Positions 20,052 through 33,400 of a stretch of 64,000 nucleotides of DNA are shown here, piece after piece. Source of the stretch: Uloborus plumipes (lineage: Eukaryota; Arthropoda; Arachnida; Araneae; Uloboridae); assembly GCA_038373865.1 (NCBI GenBank), contig JAXGGA010002980.1:46989-110988 (forward strand). Reading direction: 5' to 3'. The notes under the pieces were generated by a model. It was given only the letters and a program-made list of their open reading frames with translations. It was not told the DNA's origin and did no database searches. Made by a program: the position numbers and the translations under genes. Within the stretch, counting starts at the first letter, position 1. Every line of letters starts with the position of its first letter.

Positions 20052-23000
20052 CAGGGTAAGACGGGAGGGTGATTCTCAGATTTTTTTATCAACAATGTAA
20101 TATAAAAATTTATATTCCATAAGTGGCCTTTATTTTTGTAACACTGTATTTTAATAAAATAATATCAATAAATAAAATTTCAAAATTCAAAAGATTTAAA
20201 CCATTTCTTTTCATGATGTATTGGTTCCTTCGTCAGAATACTCTCTCGCTCTGTCTCTTTTCTTTTTTTTTTTTTTTTGTAGAATGCAAATGAAAGACTG
20301 AAAAATTCTGGTTACTTAAGTTTTTGTAATTATTGGAATGCTGTAGACAAGGTTAACCATACTAAAACATAATGCTTAAAATGGAAAAAAATACCAATAT
20401 ATGCAATTCACCACATTTAAATGAACACATGTTCAAAACATAACACTAAATTTTTGATAAAAAAATTCGACATTTTGAGAAAAAAATTCATTAGAATAAA
20501 GGCAACAAAAACGTCCATTAAAATAGGGGAAAAGGGTCCCGAGAAATCTTCATTGATTTTTTTCAAAATAAAAGTAAAGAGTGGCTAAAAACTCCTATGA
20601 GAGAACAAAAAATTCCCTCAATTAAATCCCACTAAAAAAATGTCAACTATCTCTAAATACCCCCATCAGCCATCTGACGAAGCGTTTATGACTATAAAAA
20701 ATAGTCATCAACGCCTCAACAACTGCTTATTTTAAATGAACTAATTTTAATAACCTTAAAAAGCAAAAGCGACATTAGAATTTTTAGGGGGGGGGGGAGC
20801 ATTTATTCTTACAAAGGTAGACCCCCCAGATTAAATAATTTTGAAATAGTTGAAAGTATTTTGCATTATTGTTACTAAATATGGTCTGATGATTTTTTTT
20901 TTTTTTTCAGTCAGTTTGTGATGTTTATGATAGACAACTATATTATTTAAAGTAAGGATTGTGTTTCTGAAAAATTATACATGCATAAAAGGTTCCCTGG
21001 CATTGATATAAGTAAAATACTGTATTTGGTAAAGGAATTACTATTAATATTATCTTACTATTATTTTCTACAAGCATAAATTTAAAATAAAAATTGGGCA
21101 TTCAATATAAAATGGACAGCATTATTGCTAGTTTTGTTTGGCCCTAAAAATTATATGCACTGAAAAAAATATTTGTATTTCCTTTTACTAATAATTAAAG
21201 AAAACAGATTCAAACAAAAGTTTTTTGTTTTATCACCAGAAGAAAAGAATTTTGCTAAATACTCACTGGTATCACACATTTTAGAATAAAAATATCATAA
21301 GAAAAATATAAATACTGCTTTTAGAATGTAAATACATAATATAAATGATAACCAACGTATAGAGATGCATATAAATAGAAAATCTAAACAATACAGTTAA
21401 AGTATTAAATATATTAAAACAATTTCAAAATATTTACATTGCATAGTAAAGTGCTGTATGCAAGGTTTTTACGAAAAAAAATTATTTTTCCCCCTTGCTC
21501 TCAATAATGTGCAGACAAATTTTCACCGGGATGTTCAAAATCGTAATAATAATAAAAATTAATTAAAAGTTCACAGTCAACAATAATAAATTTCAAAAAA
21601 CTCCAATTTAACAATTATTACACAATTTTAAATATATTTTCTTTCAAATAAATTTCTTACAGCCAATGACTGAAAGGTAAATTTTTTAACACATAAAAAT
21701 AGACATAAAAACTAATAAGAAATCACAAAATTACACTTAATTGCATTTCTTCGTCATAAAAAATAAATCTGTAGATTGACATAATTAAACGACTAGATAT
21801 AATTTACATAACCTAACTGAAACAAGAAATATAACACAGAAAATTGGAATACTCAGAAATTGAAAAAAGTAACGTCACAAAAACTCAAGAATAATATTTA
21901 AAAAATATATGCATTCGTTTTTTATTTATTTATTTGGCAGCTTCAATTTACTTAAATTTTACTTAGAAGTTTTTAAGTTAACACCAAAAATGCTTATTCT
22001 GCTGCAACAGGAATTAAAACACATTTTTAAATTTATTTTCTCTCAATTATTTGGTTTGAGTGTTACTCCAACATTTTTTAAGTAAAAAATAAAGAAAAAA
22101 GAAAATAATAGCTAAAGTACACTAATTTCAAATACTAATCATTCTGATTAAAAATTAAACAATAATAATCAATATAAATAAATAAAAAAAAAAAACATTG
22201 CAAAGCATCAAAATAGTTTCAAACAAAAATTCAATATTAATGTATTTTTTACCGTTAAAATAAATAAATTAATCAATTTCTTATGCTTCTCTTCAATTTA
22301 AAACAGTAACGGTTTCATTTGTATTTAAAATCAATTTCCAATGTTACTAAATATGTAAAAATAAATTCTCTTCAACACATAGACCCAATACCAGTGGGAA
22401 TCTTAATGCATACTAAATGCTTTTAAATGCAAAAAGAAAGAAAAGGCTTAGTTTATGAGCTTAAATTTTCTGTGCAACGACTGCAAAATACTCAAGATGA
22501 GTAAATAAAACTAATCTTAAAAACATATCATTATAACACACGCCAATAAAAGAGATTATAAAAATGCACAAAAAACATTGATTCACAATGACACATATAA
22601 TTTGAACATAATATGTAAACATAGAGATAAAAATAATATATTGCATTAAAATTGGCAAGAAGCAGAAAATAAAAATATAAAAGCTTGAAAAATTGTGCTC
22701 AGAACATTTACAGTGGCTAGCGAGTAAAAAAATAACATTTGACGATTTTAAACTTCATACTTCTCCTGTTTCAAAGAGGATTTGCCAACTGTGATTTGAA
22801 AACAATAGAAAATACGCAATAACAAGCAATAGGAACAAGCATAAAAAACAGAAAATCTCAACTTCAGCATCTGGACTGCTAAAATGATAAATAGCTTATG
22901 TGCTAAAGGAAACCACTGATTAAAAAATAACTTTGAATAGGTTACACGGATGATTTTTTCTTTTGTTTCAATAATTCAGTATATACTAGCTTTATACATT

Positions 23001-23644
23001 GGATAATCCAACTTTTAATGCAGTTGTGTCAGAAATTATCACTAAAATATGAACAACTGAAGAAAGAAAGCATGTAAGGCCAAGCAATGTAGCTTCTGAT
23101 TTCGCTCAATCTATTTGTGTGACATTTTTATGAATATTTTTACACTTTAACCCCATAATTTTAAACTTTGGCACTTGTGATACAATTGAATATAAGGTAC
23201 AATTATGCATCATAATATAAAGCATAAACTTTCAAAAAATAATTTTTGTGCTTGAAAAATAGTGAGGGTTACTTATTACAGGCGTGACCGTATCATCATA
23301 CCAGTATAATTTTTTATTTTTTTTTAAATTTAAGAAAACATTTTAGAAAGTTGATACTGTATATTATGATCAGTGGCAAAAATTTACATTTTAGAGGGCC
23401 CTATAACAAATACATTCTTGGGGGCCCCTTAGAGATGAACAGAGTTGCGTAAATTATGTTTCATGAGCATTTGATTCCCTTCGAGGCCCCTACGTAGAAG
23501 AAGTCCATTGCAATTGCAACAGTTGTGGCATGGTAAATACGTCACTGATTATGATGAATAATAGTCCTTTATATTCGAGTGTATATCAAATAAAAGCTAG
23601 AGACTAAAATTCTGAGAATAAAGTGAAAATGTATGCATACAAAT

Positions 23645-24139
23645 TAGGGATGCACTGATTTATCGGTGGTACCGATTAATTGGCCACTTTGCCGCTGATT
23701 TATAATTGACAATTAATTCATAATTTTCATAAAGAATAGAAGTCTTGGATTAAATGGCTACAAAACATCTGAAAAAAATAATTAAAATTACGTTAAAAGT
23801 GCAACTTAATTAGCCTACTCACCACAGCTTCCCCCTTATTATTATTATTATTATTTTTTTTTGAATTTTCATGTCCAATAAAAATAACTTTATAAGCAAA
23901 ACTATATAAATTGGCTCAAAGAAATGTGATGAAATTTTAAAATTATTTTGAGAAAATTAGAAAAATAGAGAAAAAAAAATGTGTCTTAGAAATAAATTAG
24001 TAACTATTTCTAAAATCAAAATTGTGAAAAGAAAAAAAGTGATGGAGAAATTAGTAGTATTAAAAATTAAAATCATGATCACTAATTGGCTCTGGCGATT
24101 AATCAGTAATCCGCTAATTTGCTTATCAGTGCATCCCTA
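23645..24139. mobile_element. TIR element with TAGGGATGCACTGAT ends
   Basis: The left end TAGGGATGCACTGAT and the inverted right end TAGGGATGCACTGAT are identical over 15 bp. It is 495 bp without coding capacity. The 8-bp flanks (atacaaat / gtaaaaat) agree only partly, so a hAT assignment is possible but not proven. Confidence 0.7.
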
Positions 24140-24362
24140 GTAAAAATATCACACCCGAGCAAATTGATTGAGCGATTAATATTATGTCTAAACAAAAGCC
24201 AGGGAATGTCATTGCTCCACCCCAGGACTGTCAAAATCCCTGCACTGTGAACCACATCTATGCATACTTTTTTCCCCATTAATGACGGTAAAATATAAAA
24301 GGATAAGAGTAGCATTTCCAACTGCTGGGGCATAACGAAAAAGGAGCACATTGTTTTGGAGC

Positions 24363-24458
24363 TCAGTTTTGATCTGCATTTTCTTCATCTTCTTCAATCA
24401 CAGCATCGACAGTAAGAGCAATGTATTCTTGCCTTTTTCTTTCCAACTGCTCCTTCAC
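24363..24458 (-). CDS. Nucleotidase-like gene, last exon
   Basis: Acceptor tttatttccag, then VKEQLERKRQEYIALTVDAV and an acidic tail ending at TGA (24365-24363). The tail is charged and hydrophilic, with no membrane anchor. Phase 0. Confidence 0.85.
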   Translation of the reverse strand: MKEQLERKRQEYIALTVDAVIEEDEENADQN

Positions 24459-27400
24459 CTGGAAATAAACATCAAACTGTCAATCGTACCCTCGATGTTC
24501 ACTTTTGTGCAATGTTGACATTTATGAAATGTAATCTTTTACTCGCACCCTTGCAACAAAAGTGCCACAACTCAAAAATTGTAATTTTTGAGTTATGACC
24601 GTCATTAGACGTAGTTTAAACGTCTCTACCAATCTTCAAAAGAGCCAGAAGTTGCACTGAAAAATCAGCCCCCAGAGGGCAGTTATGGCGTTTTGTTGTT
24701 ATCAAGATGAACCCCCCTCCACTGCGACCCCTTCCACTGAAATGCCACATCTTGAGTTGTCGTCCAGCCGTCGTGCGTAACTAACGATCCTAGTTTGAGA
24801 TGTATCGGTCTTCATATTGACAAATTCAAAAATACTAAAGTATGCCTAGTCAGCCCGGGAACATTTTTTTATCAATTCCTGGAAAACATAGGTTTTTTGA
24901 GATGTGGCACTTTTGTAGCGTGGGTGCGATATCGTCGGCACCATGCTAAAATTACGAATGTGAAAATTGGCACTTTTTAGGAGAGCCGAAACACTGAATA
25001 TAATTTTTTCCTACCTGACGTGTTTGGTTATACTCAATTTTTAAATTTTTATATAATTATAAATTTTAATATCTTTAAGTGTAAAACGATGGCATCGTTT
25101 TAATTTTAATTATTTGTAAAATTCAAACTTGAAAAATGTGATTTTTCACATTCGTTATTTTAGCATGGTGCCGACGTTATTACATATTTTATGAAGAAAA
25201 CAATACCAGAGAACAAAAAGTATTCATTAAACAATGTTAGCATATGATAAAGACAATACATCCACTCGTTAAAAATAAATTCCTTAAAGTAATACTACTC
25301 ATTTTTTAAAAAATGCTCTAAGGAGATTTTCCTAAAAACTTTTTTGAAGTAGAAGTTGCTTTACAAAATGTATGGGTAGTAAAATAAGTTTAGTTTTATC
25401 AGTTTCTCTTTTATTTTAGCTCTAATTTGGGAAGGAGATTATGCGTTCCTCACATTTGTGTTAGAGTAAAATAACAAAGAATTATTTTTAAAAAAATACT
25501 TTTTGTACATTTCTTATATAATATAGAAAAATCTTTTTGCTAAAGTTTGTTCGCAAATCCCCCAGTTAAGACAAGAATTTGTATAGGATTCAAAATTGCT
25601 CAAAAGTTCTTTGGTTAACATTTTTTTTTAAATATTCAAGCTTAAATTTAAAAAAAAATGTCCTCATGAAAAAAAAATCACAAGAATGAAGTACTCTGAT
25701 TAAAAGCTTGCAAATATATAAAAACAATTAAATTCAAATAGTACTATTTTCTCTGAAGTCATTAGGTAGGAAAGGATAACCTTACCCTCCCATTTTTTAT
25801 TTTGCAATATAACCTTGCCTCACACCAACGATAAGACATCTAAGCCTCAGGATAAAAATAAGTTATATTCTACTCTGGGGTGACATATATTTTAATAATT
25901 TATGTTGATTTATTCATATGTTTAAAAGATAATAAACCTTTGGTTACCAAAAACTTCTACAAAAAGGTAGGCAAGAACAATTTATTGCTCGATTAAAATT
26001 ATTATTTAAAAAAAGCTTTTGATTTATGGCTACACTACAGCGCTGCAGCAAAGAGGGTTTTTTTTTTCCCCAGTTGTCCCTGCTTAATCAGGTAACAAAT
26101 AAATGAATACCCCACTTATACGAATAAAACAACCGTCCCGAACCAAACATTTCCCCATAGACGCAATGTCAAATATCCCTGCTTAATCAAATAATTTCCC
26201 CGGAAGTCAGCTTTTGCAAAAAAATTTCCTAAGATAAATGTCGAATAACATAAAAGTATTTCCACAAGACCTTCAACGAGCAAACCACTATTGTGGACTG
26301 TTTCAGAAAATAAAAGTGAAAGGCGGAAAAACAATTTTTTCGCAACACAAGTTGTAGGTTACTTTTTTATGATTTTTATATGACCGTACAATATTTATAC
26401 TCAGTTACTATACTATTTTGTTGTTTACTTTGCCTATTTCAAAATCTTTTTACCAATAAAATTAATTACTTCCTTTATATAGCTATTTCTTTGTTATTAT
26501 TACGTTTTAAGACAAAAGTTGTTATAATGGAAAGGTAAAAGAATGTTCCTCGCTTAATCCAATACCCCGCTTATAATAGAATAAAATTTCTTGGAACAGA
26601 CAGTATTCGTTTAGGCTGGGCCGACAGTATTTTCAATTCCCAATGCTATAATAATAACAAACATGCAAACTGACTATTCACAGAAAAACAAACAAGGAAA
26701 TACTGACTTCATCTGTGAGGACGACAATTCTTCCTTCTACTTTGGGTTCCATCTTACACTGCTCGTACTCCACTTTGTCGATGGAGGTTTTCGATGATTT
26801 GTCTTGAAATTTGAAAAGGTTTCGTTTGGCCATTGCGTCTAAGCTCACTCCTCGTTTTAAAGGTGCTCTGGCGGTGGACTGACTGCATTCCTCAAACATT
26901 TTTACAACACTGTGCCTGAAAACATAAAAATAGAATGCTATAGAGATATATATTCATTTCTATCTTCAATTTAAAGAAAATAGCAAGCAAAATTACAGAA
27001 CATGAACTCAATTAAAAAAGGGACAGCCATTTCAGGCAATGATGTTTCCAGCTAGCCAAAAACATGTATCACTATTTTGCATATTATTACAACATATGAT
27101 TCGGATGTGAAAAGAAATACAAAATCTCTTTCGTAGAGCAGAATCTATACCATATATCTGTACCTCAGAACCAGACTAACGTAAGTCCATTTTCGTCATT
27201 TTTCGGTAGAGGGGAAAAACGATTGTCGAATACATCGTTTTTCCCCTCTACTGAAAAATGACGAAAATGGACTTACGTTAGTCTGGTTCTGAGGTACAGA
27301 TATGGTTATCAACTTAAGAAAAAGGGGGAAAAAAAGTGTTTTTGGATATCCTATTTATACAGTTAGCACGGATGCAGAAAGGAAATTTTCTCTGCTGTAA

Positions 27401-30400
27401 CAATTGCATCAAAACAGTAAAGGAAAAGCTAAACTCCAACGAAAATATATAACAAAAATATATAACCCATTAATGCCTGACTTTTTTTTCCAAAGATATT
27501 TTGTATACTTTTCTCCTCCATGCCCCACCTCTTAGCATAGAGCCTTAGGTTCCATCATCCGGGGAGATATTTTGTATACTGGTTACAAAATGCTTGATGG
27601 ACAAGAAAAATAATTTAAAAAATATCATGTAAAAAACAATTTTTTTATTAAGGAAAGAAAAATCGTCCCTCAAAAGTTACGGTAGATCCCAGAGGGTACA
27701 TACTTTTTTTACTAAAATTTTTTTCTGCTTACGATATAATATTTAAAAAGACATTTTATAAGAAGAAATAAAATCAGCAATTAAAATAAACTGGGAAGCA
27801 GGGAATAACTTTGAAAACTCAGCTTTTTTTTCTTGAGATTGTGAACGACGCCATTTTTGATAAAGATCCTATTAAAACTGCTACAGAACGCACTTTACAA
27901 TGGTTATGTGCTGCAGTCTGTTAATAACGAGATGAAACAATATCAAGGTACTAATTGAACAGTATTATTTGGTTGAAATGTTCATTTTGGGGAAATTCAG
28001 ACTCTTTTTTTGGACTGTACCTGAAAAGGGACGCTAGGCATTAATGGGTTAAATGAATTAATGAATAGGCAAGTGATGTAAAAAAAAAAATATTGAAATA
28101 GTAAACAAAATGAACTATTTCACTCTGCCCTATTTAATATGCCGTACCAGCACCTGTTAAATTATAAAAAGCAGTAGAATAAATAATCGCTTTGTCAGAT
28201 ATGCTTTGATCTCCAGAGGTTATATTTTCCAGACTGAGAAAAGACTACATGTGTTACTACACAGTTAAAATGCTACCAAATAGATGGTGCTACAAACAGC
28301 AAATATTTCACATATTCACTTTGCCTACATTCCCCTACTAATTCTTCATTAGGGAAAAGTTACAACATAAATCGAATTTGTTTCAAGCTTTTCCAGTCCC
28401 TACCTGTGAGCTAGAAATAGTTTCTTTAAAATGTCAATACCTAACATGCTAACATTTTACAGTGATTAATTTAGTAAAATAGCTTTGTTGCTTTGGATTT
28501 ACCGTATTACCCCGTATTAGCCAGCATGCTGCGAAATTCAAGGGTCACCAGATTTTCTATGACCCGTACTTGGTCCTTTCCGGCATGCCGGAAAAACCGA
28601 GGTTGGAAAAAATCATTTAATACTATCTCAAGAGCACTAAAAATTTCTAAAATAATGTAAATTATGTACTGGTGTGCCAAGCACAAAAGTCGAATCTGCA
28701 CTTTTTATGAAAATTGAATTATTTATTGTCACCAGGTATAGTTTGTTGCAACATATATTATCTAAATACATTGTCTTATGGTCACTTGTGAACGGGAAAT
28801 ATTAAAATAAAATTTCCAAAAGAAGTGCCATTTATAGAGGCATAAATCATTAACCCCTTCCTTCTCGCTCCCGTGAAAATGACGGGGTGAAGTTTCGTCC
28901 TCTATTTCTTGCGCCCGTGATATTTCCGGGCTGAAGTGTTCAAAAATAATGCGCGAAAAATAATAAAACAATCTATTTCTTATGCCCGGAATCATGTTTT
29001 ATTTCTCAATATGTACACCAGATGGCTGCACTAGTGTGTTTTTAGAGATAGTAACTCTAAAAACATAATAATAGTACTATTATACATAATAGTACTATTG
29101 TTCTGATTGTGATGTTGGCCTTTGCATCCCATGCTTTGAAATTTATCACACAAGAAAAAATTACTAGTATTTATTTAAATTATGCATAAATGCAATAAAA
29201 TTCTCTTTGAATGTTTCAATCACATATTTTTTATTTTCTCTCTTTGTTGGAAAACAAACATTCAGTCATAATAACCCTGAATGTTGGCTTTCCCGTTTTT
29301 TTTATTTATTTTTTAATTTCAAGCTAAAAATTAACTTAAAAATTAAAAATGAATGCAAATATTGTAAATACACTCAGTTTTATATAATTTTCTTGAATAA
29401 AAAAATAGGCACTTTTATGACCATTTTCTTCAAAATTATGCGAGCGTTAAGGGGTTAAGAAGTGATTTCTGCGTTTGCCCAGGGATGAAAACAGCTCAAA
29501 GTCAAAAAAGAGGAAAAATTGCGCGATTAAAATTCGGATAGATTTTTTTTCCTTATTCTGCAAAATTAGTCATGCAAGATTTTCTCTTAATTTGCGCCCT
29601 GATATCAAAAGTAAATGTTTTTAAAAGCTCTTAATTGCTTATTCACTATTTATTTTTAAGTCATTCACAACAATGTAGAAAAAGAAGGGGGGGTGCAACT
29701 TTTGATGAATTAGACAAGTGTATCTCAAGAAACAACTTCTCTAATTAGTATTGCATAGTCTTTAGTTATTTTGATAAATTTTAAAGAACAAAATAATTTT
29801 CCCAATTTTTTGACAAAGATCTCGAATATTTTTGCTGAACGTCCTTAATTTCTACTTCCTACGAATCAAACTGATGTTTTTGGCAGCATGCCAAAATAGA
29901 GTACATAGTTTGCCGATAATTGCAGGTCATCCCTGAGATTTCAATCCTACTGCATCCTAAAAACATTTCCATTATTTTGGAAGTTGGAAATAATTTCAAC
30001 CTCATCTACTTTAAATCAACTTATTTTAAGCTTCATTTTAATAATGAGTGTATTTTTATTAACTTGATTGTATTTTGATGCAAAATTAATTTTTTGATAG
30101 CGGAAAGAAAGAAAAAAATACAAAAAGCGGAACTTCGCGGATCCGCGGAAGATTTTCATCCCTGGTTTGCCGCTCAGTGCAGATATCAGTTTTGTAACAT
30201 GGCAATATAGATCATTTCATTAACACAATTAAACAATTTAACTTCATAAAAATGTTAATAAATAGCAAGATAACGCAACATCAAACCACCATGATTTATT
30301 TCGTCTCGGAGATCTGATATTCATTGACTTGTTTTTGAGAAAGGCTTTTATTAATATTTTTCCCTATAGTGGTTTGTTCTGCGGTTGAAACTGAGGAGAG

Positions 30401-33400
30401 AAATTTTTTTTTGTTTTGTTGCAAAATGAACCTTGAACTATCCGGTATGCCAGAAAATTCAACTTTTCTGGCATGCTGGTCAACCTTCCTTTTTCCGGCA
30501 TGCCATCTAAAGCGGGGTAATAAGGTACTTATTTCAAAGTCAAGATACATCTTTTTGAAAATTTCAGATGAAAGTAATATTTGACAACAAAAACCTATGA
30601 CAGGCACACTTAGTTTGAAACAACCATTTTTAATTTCTTCTATATCTAATATGTAGAAGAAAGTATTGGATTCGTGAAAATTTTCGAATGTCGAATTTTG
30701 ACGGATTTGCACGTTTTGAGGTGCGCTGAGTCTATTTCGATCATTTTTGGAAAATGTGTGTGTGTGTGTGAGTCTGTATGTGTGTGACCAGTTTTTGTGG
30801 CCGCGCTAGAGCCAGGGTATCTGCTCAACCTGGACTTTTCAATTCCATGACTTTCCCTGACTTTCCATGACTTTTGCAAACTATTTTCCATGACTAAAAA
30901 AAAAAAAAAAAGAACTCTGCTTTGTTTTTGGAAAATTATGCACTATCTTGCAAAGCAAATGACCAAATATGGCGATTGCGTTTCACAGCAACAGAAGTCC
31001 GTTCGCTTTTGAGGTCAAAAAACGATCTTTTCCTACCGACACCCTCCTCCCCACTGTGCTTGTCCTCAAACGTACTTTCATGTAGCAATGAATTGTCTAT
31101 CCATAAATTTTACTGTAAGTTTAGATCCTGATATGAGTGAGGCGAAATCTGACTTCAAAACGGAACTCGTTGAGTTCCTGCCCCCCCCCCCTACCTACAC
31201 GATTCTTTAAAATTCAACATCGTTTTTTAATTTGTTTTTCTTTTGCATAAAACTCCTCGAAAGAAAAAGATTCAAACAAGTTTTAAAAGAAAAAGGAATC
31301 AAATGAAGCGGGTAGGGGGGGGAGGAGACCAAATGTAAAAGGCAAATCTGCCTATGCCGGGGAAAAAAACATCAAAAAAACCATCGAGTCTATCTTTTTG
31401 TCGTTCAAGGTCATATTTTATCAGATGACCTTGGTCATTTATTCATCTGATTGGTCAACACAATGCAACTTGTTGGAAATTGTAATTGACAAAACAGATT
31501 GCACCCAATAACGAAGTAGAATGATGGCGGAAGTGTTTTCGTTCTTCCGAGATCGCAGGAAAAATTTCAATCGGTCCGGAGCGCTAAAATCCATGATAAA
31601 CAGTCAGTTTCCATGACTTTTGGACATTTTTCGCTGAAATCCATGACTTTCCATGACCAATTTCGATCATATTTGAAATCCATGACTTTCGCTGACTTTC
31701 CATATGCGCGGACACCCTGTAGAGCAAAAACTACTACATGAAACTGAACAAAAATTTTTGCACTTATGTACCACCATGTGAACTGGTGCACCTGACTTTT
31801 TTTAGCGAATTCCTCCAAGGGGGTGGAACAATCGCACGTTTTCTGCGCATGGGTGATTGCTATATCTCAGGAAGTAACCGGCGGAATCAAACGAAAATTG
31901 GTCCATAGGTAGACCCTGTTGAGTACAGTTGCTGATTCAATTTGTGTGTCAATATCTCAAAGGGGGATGGAGCAATCGAGGGTTCTTATTTAATGCAACT
32001 GCTATATCTTGAGAAGTAATGAACAAAATTAAACAAAAATTGATACTCAAGCAGACGTTAAAGAGTACAAGAGCTGATTAAATTTTTGTGTCAATCGCTT
32101 AAAGGGGAGTTGTGCAATCAAAAGTGCTTATTTTGTCATTGCACCTGCTGTATCTCGAGAAATATTGCTGCGATTTGAATGAAATTTGGAATAACGCTAA
32201 ACCAATATGGAAGCAAGCATCGATTAAATTTTGGCGCCAATCGCCCCAGGGGAGGGTGGGGTGGTTTTTGCGCTTAGTCAACAATGCGAAAAACAAATTC
32301 ATTAAAAAATCGCTTTCACGCTATTTAATTATCAAAACATCTGAAAACTTTCAATGATTTGAAATTTTTAACTGTTGCCAATTTCTTTTTACTAACAAAT
32401 AAAATGTTTGCAATTAATCTAAACAAGGCTTTTGCAATGATTTCCAATTTCGCTCATTGATTCTGCATTTGCAGGGGCATTACGATAATCGGGAAATTGG
32501 AGCTGTCTCCAACTATTCGGGCGAGTATTTTATTTTGTAACCGGACTTCATAAGATAGATATAGAAGAAAGTTTCGTGACGGCCACGACAGCTAGTTATT
32601 TCAATGGCTAAACAAAGAAGGTGAGTCAAGATACCTACCTTCGAGACAAGCACACTAAGCTCTGGCGATGGCGACTTTTGTGGTGCACGACACCAGTAAC
32701 AACCTTAATGGACTCGAAATGATTTTGGACAGCTGTGCGCAGTTCTGGACTCTCCTCTTCATTCAACTACAAAAGACCAATCATTAGGTAAACTGGAATT
32801 ACAGGAACAGTCAACAAATATCACAAAATCCTGACAAAAAAGTCATGAATATATTTTTTAACCAAACCTATATTTTTAAGAAAATTTTAAAAATTTATAA
32901 AGTTATCATTTACCAGTCTTACTAAACTTTCAGATCATTGCTGGTTAAAACTTCAACGTAGTCCGAGAAATACTGACAAGTAGCCCTACTCAAGTATCAC
33001 TCACTGATCTGAATAACACTTGGCACGACTGAGATTTTTTTTTTTTTAATCAGTAACAAAGACTTCTAATGGGGTGAAAATCACCCCTAAATATTAAGTG
33101 AGTGGGATCTTGAAAGGTACAAAATAATCTCATTTTAAATCTTGAATACGAAAATTCAAGTAATGATTAAAAATTGGAAGCAAAAAAAAATATTTTACAA
33201 TCAAGAAACAAATAAAAGTTGACTTATTTTGGGATTTAAAAAACAAACAATTTTTTGTTCACTGGAAGGGGTTGATTGCTACGGCTGGTATAAACTTATA
33301 AATAGTATTATCAAAAATATTAAAACCAAAACATTTTTAAATTGATATAGTTACTTTAACTCATATTTTCTTCACCTATTTTTTACCACCTAATACCTCG

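Larger units (their letters stand above)
16173..23644. other. Large AT-rich intergenic stretch, no gene recognised
   Basis: About 7.5 kb between the two genes. It holds one repeat copy (17655-18030), a direct duplication containing ATATCTCTCATTTAAT at 16915-16960, a (TG)n tract at 20029-20051 and long T runs. The ORF at 16360-16650 (96 codons) resembles nothing I recognise and has low-complexity ends. The 3' UTR of the nucleotidase gene may reach its right part. Confidence 0.5.
28501..30529. mobile_element. Possible outer TIR element enclosing two insertions
   Basis: The left ACCGTATTACCCCGTATTAG and inverted right ACCTTATTACCCCGCTTTAG share most positions, and both are followed by GCATGC words and further CCGGCATGCC motifs. 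The interior holds the TTAA MITE 28850-29458 and the hAT 29480-30164. The target duplication is unclear. Confidence 0.45.

Noticed and set aside
26030..26600. Possible pogo/Tigger-type element
   Set aside because: Related words occur only in direct orientation, and no inverted pair or TA-flanked ends could be fixed.
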